DNA of 11,054 nucleotides, taken from the NCBI GenBank assembly GCA_946885335.1, contig CAMPGG010000095.1, positions 1 to 11,054 on the forward strand. The letters are read 5' to 3'. The DNA comes from an uncultured Chitinophagaceae bacterium. GTDB lineage: Bacteria; Bacteroidota; Bacteroidia; Chitinophagales; Chitinophagaceae. The notes beneath the pieces were generated by a model. That model searched no databases. It was given only the letters and a program-made list of their open reading frames with translations, and was not told the DNA's origin. The number at the start of each line of letters is the position of its first letter. Positions within the stretch are counted from its first letter, which is position 1. Positions 7,528-11,054 of this stretch are shown here, piece by piece. The position numbers and the translations under genes were made by a program.

Positions 7528-7935
7528 TCATTTCTTTTTGTCAATTACCATTATCATAACCGGTTCTTCTTCTCCATCACCTGTTGATTGAGCCCATAAC
7601 TCATTTTTGGAAAGTGAACTGATAAGGATTTCATTCGATTTTTTATCACTGGTCAACCTGATATTTTTTTCTTCCATATCTACTATAAAACTTCCTTTCC
7701 TGTTTTCACTCATGAAGTTCATTACATAGGTTGAATCGCTACTAAAACTTATGGTAACGTTCATATTGATCAGTTCAGCATCCAATTTTCTTTCTTCAAT
7801 TACCAGCCATTTTATATGCCATGCTGAAGCAGTAAGCCAATCCATAGCTTGTTCTTTTGAGGCAGGAAATTCCTGGGCTGCGGAAAATTGAACCAGACAA
7901 AAAGCGGAAATAATCGAAAGAAAAAAAATACGCAC
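7528..7935 (-). CDS. Small secreted protein of unknown function
   Basis: A 135-residue protein I do not recognise. Residues 1-20 form a signal peptide (MRIFFLSII, hydrophobic core, FSAA then QEFP), so the mature protein of about 115 residues is exported. There is no lipobox cysteine at the cleavage site, although one Cys occurs at residue 13 inside the hydrophobic core. The mature part has one Trp-rich stretch (DWLTASAWHIKWLVIEERK) and then alternating strands (VTISFSSDSTYVMNF, GSFIVDMEEKNIRLTS, EILISSLSKNELW), reminiscent of small lipocalin-like beta-barrels of the phylum; this fold guess is weak. The start is GTG (7933-7935): an in-frame stop lies about 25 bases upstream and the next ATG would remove the signal peptide. 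It begins just past the fusA terminator; I see no clear promoter of its own. Confidence 0.65.
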   Translation of the reverse strand: MRIFFLSIISAFCLVQFSAAQEFPASKEQAMDWLTASAWHIKWLVIEERKLDAELINMNVTISFSSDSTYVMNFMSENRKGSFIVDMEEKNIRLTSDKKSNEILISSLSKNELWAQSTGDGEEEPVMIMVIDKKK

Positions 7936-7961
7936 AGAGAAATTCTTGAAGATTAATTAAA

Positions 7962-7988
7962 TAAAAAAACCCGGCAAATTGCCGGGTT
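7962..7988 (-). terminator. Intrinsic terminator of fusA
   Basis: On the minus strand AACCCGGCA and TGCCGGGTT form a 9-bp GC-rich stem with a 3-nt loop (ATT), followed immediately by a run of T (7963-7967 read on the complement). It lies 22 bases beyond the fusA stop codon. This is a textbook Rho-independent terminator and shows that the fusA transcript ends here and is not designed to continue into the downstream genes. Confidence 0.93.
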
Positions 7989-8010
7989 ATAAAATTAGTA
8001 TTTATTAAGA

Positions 8011-10155
8011 TCAGGCGCTAACCTTTCCTTTCGCTTTTGCAATCACTTCTTCAGCTATATTATTTGGAGCCGGAGCATAATGACTGAATTCCATTGTAGA
8101 TGAAGCACGACCTGATGACAAGCTACGTAACTGTGTTACATAACCGAACATTTCGCTCAATGGAACTTTTGCTTTAATAACCTGTACACCGGCACGGGTA
8201 TCCATACCTTCCATCATTCCACGACGACGGTTAAGGTCACCAGTTACATCACCCATGTATTGATCAGGCGTTAACACTTCCACTTTCATGATTGGTTCAA
8301 GCAAAACAGGTTTTGCTTTCCTGGCTGCTTCACGGAAACCTTGTTTAGCACAAAGTTCGAAAGACATAGAATCAGAATCCACTGCGTGGAAGCTACCGTC
8401 AAATACACGGATCTTCATATTGTCAACCGGGTAGCTGGCTAAAACACCAGTTGTCATTGAGGTTTCAAATCCTTTTTGAATAGCTGGTACAAATTCACGT
8501 GGAATTGATCCTCCAAAAATATCATTTACGAACTGGAATCTTTTATCAGGGTTTGCTTCTTTCCAATCCTTATCAATGGGACCTAAAGCAAATACGATAT
8601 CAGCGAATTTACCACGACCACCAGTTTGTTTTTTCAAGGTTTCACGATGCTCAACAGTTGTATTGAAAGCTTCTTTGTAAGCCACCTGGGGAGCACCCTG
8701 GTTAACTTCAACTTTAAATTCCCTGCGCATACGGTCTACGATGATCTCCAGGTGTAATTCACCCATTCCGCTTAATACGGTTTGGCCTGAATCTTCGTCA
8801 GTTTTTACTTTTAAAGTTGGATCTTCCTCGATCAGTTTTGCAATGGCCATACCCATTTTATCAACATCCGCCTGTGTCTTCGGCTCAACTGCTACAGAGA
8901 TTACAGGCTCAGGAATAAACATATTTTCCAAAGCTATGGGGTGATCTTCATGGCAAAGCGTATCACCGGTTTTGATTTCTTTAAAACCAACGGCGGCACC
9001 AATATCTCCAGCTTCAATAAAATCGATCGGGTTTTGTTTGTTTGCAAACATCTTCATGATCCGGCTGATACGTTCTTTCTTTCCGCTTCTAACATTCAAC
9101 ACATAAGAACCTGCATCCAGGTGACCAGAATAAACACGGAAAAATGCAAGACGACCCACAAAAGGATCAGTCATGATCTTAAATGCCAGTGCAGCAAAAG
9201 GTTCTTTCGCATCTGGCTTGCGGCTTTCAGTTTCTCCTGAATCAGGATTAATACCCTGGACAGCCTCAATATCAACTGGCGAAGGCAGGTAACGACAAAC
9301 AGCATCCAGTGCAGTTTGAACACCTTTATTTTTAAATGAAGAACCGCACATCATTGGAACAATACTCAGATCGATTGTTGCTTTGCGGATTGCTTCGTGT
9401 AATTCATCTTCAGTGATCGTATTTGGATCATCAAAGAATTTTTCCATCAACTGATCATCATATTCGGCAACCGCTTCCACCAGGGCTGCTCTCCATTCAT
9501 TAGCTTCATCAATCATATCGTCTGGTACAGGAATTTCATCGAAGGTCATTCCTTCTGTTTCCATATGCCAGATAATACCTTTCATTTTAATAAGGTCAAC
9601 CACACCTTTAAAATCATCTTCCGCGCCAATTGGTAATTGCAGGGGAACAGCTTTTGAACCCAACATTTCCCTGACCTGCTTTACCACATTTAAGAAATCA
9701 GCACCAGAACGGTCCATTTTATTTACAAAACCGATACGGGGAACTTTATAGCGGTTAGCCTGGCGCCAAACAGTTTCAGATTGAGGTTCAACACCATCAA
9801 CGGCAGAAAATAAAGCGATCAAACCATCCAAAACACGCATTGAACGTTCTACCTCTACAGTAAAATCCACGTGACCCGGTGTATCAATAATATTAAAAGA
9901 GTATTTCTTGGAGTTAGCATCAGATTTACCCAAAACCGTTGGGAAGCTCCATTGGCAGCTAACAGCAGCAGACGTAATTGTGATCCCTCTTTCTTTTTCC
10001 TGCTCCATCCAGTCAGTAGTAGCTGCACCATCGTGCACCTCTCCAATCCGGTGAATCATACCGGTATAACGGAGAATTCGTTCCGTTGTAGTGGTTTTGC
10101 CTGCATCAATGTGAGCAGCAATTCCGAAGTTGCGTTGAAATTTCAAATCTGCCAT
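8011..10155 (-). CDS. fusA: Elongation factor G
   Basis: A 714-residue translational GTPase that moves tRNAs and mRNA through the ribosome and, with RRF, recycles ribosomes. G-domain motifs are intact: [13 protein letters not shown] (P-loop, residues 13-25), RGIT (56-59), DTPGHVDF with catalytic His95 (91-98), NKMD (145-148) and the G5 CGSSFKNKG near 270. Domain IV/V features such as [10 protein letters not shown], and [13 protein letters not shown] and [14 protein letters not shown] near the C-terminus, are those of the main EF-G, not of GTPase-inactive paralogues. The loop before switch II is longer than in E. coli (about residues 70-84), as in relatives. The start at 10153-10155 gives the canonical [15 protein letters not shown]. 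It is a monocistronic unit here, with its own promoter element and a strong terminator, and is not joined to rpsL, rpsG or rpsJ. Confidence 0.98.
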   Translation of the reverse strand: MADLKFQRNFGIAAHIDAGKTTTTERILRYTGMIHRIGEVHDGAATTDWMEQEKERGITITSAAVSCQWSFPTVLGKSDANSKKYSFNIIDTPGHVDFTVEVERSMRVLDGLIALFSAVDGVEPQSETVWRQANRYKVPRIGFVNKMDRSGADFLNVVKQVREMLGSKAVPLQLPIGAEDDFKGVVDLIKMKGIIWHMETEGMTFDEIPVPDDMIDEANEWRAALVEAVAEYDDQLMEKFFDDPNTITEDELHEAIRKATIDLSIVPMMCGSSFKNKGVQTALDAVCRYLPSPVDIEAVQGINPDSGETESRKPDAKEPFAALAFKIMTDPFVGRLAFFRVYSGHLDAGSYVLNVRSGKKERISRIMKMFANKQNPIDFIEAGDIGAAVGFKEIKTGDTLCHEDHPIALENMFIPEPVISVAVEPKTQADVDKMGMAIAKLIEEDPTLKVKTDEDSGQTVLSGMGELHLEIIVDRMRREFKVEVNQGAPQVAYKEAFNTTVEHRETLKKQTGGRGKFADIVFALGPIDKDWKEANPDKRFQFVNDIFGGSIPREFVPAIQKGFETSMTTGVLASYPVDNMKIRVFDGSFHAVDSDSMSFELCAKQGFREAARKAKPVLLEPIMKVEVLTPDQYMGDVTGDLNRRRGMMEGMDTRAGVQVIKAKVPLSEMFGYVTQLRSLSSGRASSTMEFSHYAPAPNNIAEEVIAKAKGKVSA

Positions 10156-10274
10156 TGTATAAAATTGATTAACTGTTTAATTGTGCTTTAAAAATTCCCA
10201 GGATCCTGATAAAATGCTGATTACACGGCTTTACAGTGATAATCTAACATAAATCATTTTAGGTTTTTGAGGCG

Positions 10275-10282
10275 CAAAGGTA
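10275..10282 (-). promoter_or_regulatory. -7 element of the fusA promoter
   Basis: TACCTTTG on the minus strand is a full match to the Bacteroidota TAnnTTTG element and sits in the stretch CTTACCTTTGC, which is identical over 11 nt to the rpsJ promoter. Transcription would start near 10268, giving a leader of roughly 110 nt before the fusA ATG. I see no convincing TTTG at -33, so the strength of the upstream half is uncertain. Confidence 0.65.
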
Positions 10283-10655
10283 AGTAAAAGGAATGTAAAT
10301 AATGCGGTTAATTAACGGTTAAAATACCTTAACAATAAAAATTATGCAGATGTACTTCCCTTATTCAGTGTTCAATTAAAAAACAGCAGTTTATGAATAT
10401 TTATTTGGAATCTGGTATTCGCACTTTCTCCTTGTTTTTGAAGATAGATCTATAACAATTAAAAAAATTTGGTTTCTGTAATTAAAAGGATGACCCGAAT
10501 TATATTTTATGAAATTGAATTTCACAAAGAGATGTTTTGGATTTAAATAGTTGGTTTGATTAGCATCGATATATGGCTTGTTAACATGTAAATGATTACG
10601 ATTTATAATCTTCTTTTTAAGAAAGGATTTTCACGAAAATTTCTTCATGAGCAGG

Positions 10656-10801
10656 GTTGGTGCAATTTTAGTAATCACAATAACCAAAAATGATTTTGAA
10701 GAAATACAGATGGCATTTTGCAATGTAATTTTACCCTGTGCATGAAGGTTATTTTAATTAAAACACCATGTAAAAAACGAAACCTAATATTTTGCACCAA
10801 C
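10656..10801. repeat. Inverted repeat GTTGGTGCAA ... TTGCACCAAC
   Basis: The arms 10656-10665 and 10792-10801 are perfect 10-nt inverted copies, and just inside them TTTTAG on the left corresponds to CTAATAT on the right with a 2-nt gap. They bound a 146-bp AT-rich segment. No target-site duplication flanks the arms (AGG on the left, TTA on the right), so a small mobile element is unproven. Regulator sites or a stem of a long RNA are alternatives. Confidence 0.35.
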
Positions 10802-10806
10802 TTAAA

Positions 10807-10838
10807 TTTTGTTAATCAATATTATTCGTTGTAATTTG
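10807..10838 (+). promoter_or_regulatory. Candidate promoter of the H1-like gene
   Basis: TTTTG (10807-10811) is followed after 20 nt by TAATTTG (10832-10838), one T short of the TAnnTTTG consensus of the phylum. Transcription would start near 10845, about 50 bases before the ATG at 10897. The imperfect -7 element lowers confidence. Confidence 0.45.
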
Positions 10839-10896
10839 ACATTGAATTTTTTTTTAAAACAACTCATTAAATTTTTAACCCACTAAATTCAAATGT

Positions 10897-11054
10897 ATGG
10901 CAGCATCTAAAAAATCTAATAAAAAAGCTGCTCCTAAAAAGGCAGCGAAGAAAGCAGCTCCTAGAAAGGCAGCAAAAAAAGCAGCTCCAAGAAAGGCAGC
11001 GAAAAAAGCAGCTCCAAAAAAAGCAGCGAAGAAAGCAGCTCCAAGAAAGGCAGC
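10897..11054 (+). CDS. Histone H1-like Lys/Ala/Pro-rich DNA-binding protein, N-terminal part
   Basis: The open frame starts MAASKKSNKKAAPKKAAKKA and continues to the window edge without a stop; 52 codons are visible and the C-terminus is outside. After ten residues it is built from nine-residue repeats of the form A-A-P-K/R-K-A-A-K-K. Such strongly basic, proline-spaced Ala/Lys tails resemble the C-terminal tail of histone H1, chlamydial Hc proteins and AlgP-like proteins, and probably bind DNA through charge. The role, whether nucleoid compaction or regulation, is inferred. The ATG at 10897 is chosen over an overlapping ATG at 10893, which meets a stop after five codons. It is divergent from fusA across a long spacer. 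Confidence 0.8.
   Translation, partial: MAASKKSNKKAAPKKAAKKAAPRKAAKKAAPRKAAKKAAPKKAAKKAAPRKA
10927..11054 (+). repeat. 27-bp tandem repeat within the H1-like gene
   Basis: Units start at 10927, 10954, 10981, 11008 and 11035, the last cut at 20 bases by the window end, giving 4.7 visible copies. Each encodes A-A-P-K/R-K-A-A-K-K. Copies differ mainly at third positions (GCT/GCA, CCT/CCA, AAG/AAA, GCG/GCA) and by AAA/AGA at the fourth codon, so the protein pattern is better kept than the DNA. Repeat number may vary between strains by slippage. Confidence 0.9.

Larger units (their letters stand above)
10156..10896. other. 741-base AT-rich intergenic region
   Basis: Between the divergent fusA and H1-like genes I find no gene with a recognisable product. 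The left part is the fusA leader and promoter. The rest is AT-rich with short chance ORFs only, for example 21 codons including stop at 10393-10455 and 13 at 10689-10727, neither supported by a family match. It holds a 10-bp inverted repeat (10656-10665 and 10792-10801), a 12-nt palindrome TTTTAATTAAAA (10752-10763), and a promoter-like element before the H1-like gene. A small RNA could be hidden here but nothing diagnostic is seen. Confidence 0.6.

Noticed and set aside
10393..10455. Short ORF of 20 residues in the long intergenic region (and a 12-residue one at 10689-10727).
   Set aside because: No family match, no start-site signal and AT-rich surroundings; chance ORFs of this size are expected.
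10927..11054. Repeat array considered as CRISPR.
   Set aside because: The units are contiguous coding repeats without spacers.

Overview
The window looks like a chromosomal segment from a Bacteroidota bacterium, probably near Chitinophagaceae. The evidence is the S10-type ribosomal protein order, AT-rich spacers with A-rich rather than Shine-Dalgarno start contexts, signal peptides ending in Ala-Gln, and promoters of the TTTG / ~20 nt / TAnnTTTG type. The genus assignment is inference.

Region 1 (1-4115, minus strand) is the front of the S10 ribosomal protein operon. Read in transcription order it is rpsJ, rplC, rplD, rplW, rplB, rpsS, rplV and the first codons of rpsC. A near-perfect Bacteroidota promoter lies just upstream of rpsJ. 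Between rpsJ and rplC is a 310-base non-coding spacer holding at least eight compact stem-loops, the last ending 4 nt before the rplC start codon. Wobble pairs show that two of the stems are better in minus-strand RNA. This is the strongest candidate for an undescribed element: a possible ribosomal-protein leader displaced inside the operon.

Region 2 (4155-7935) holds three non-ribosomal genes between fusA and rpsJ, which in many bacteria are close neighbours. They are a large exported beta-helix protein with a PA14-like C-terminus (minus), a divergent membrane protein of the lysylphosphatidylglycerol-synthase-TM/flippase-like family (plus), and a small secreted protein of unknown function (minus). 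A hairpin-rich 218-base spacer separates the converging ends of the last two.

Region 3 (7962-10282, minus) is a complete fusA (elongation factor G) unit with its own terminator and a TACCTTTG promoter element. It shares an 11-nt stretch with the rpsJ promoter. rpsL and rpsG, often upstream of fusA, are not in the window.

Region 4 (10156-11054) is a 741-base AT-rich spacer without convincing genes. It carries a 10-bp inverted repeat and a promoter-like element, and leads into a plus-strand histone H1-like Lys/Ala/Pro repeat protein cut by the window end. Translation genes dominate: S10-operon proteins build the two ribosomal subunits and EF-G drives translocation. The three interposed genes appear to serve the cell envelope, and the H1-like protein probably binds DNA.
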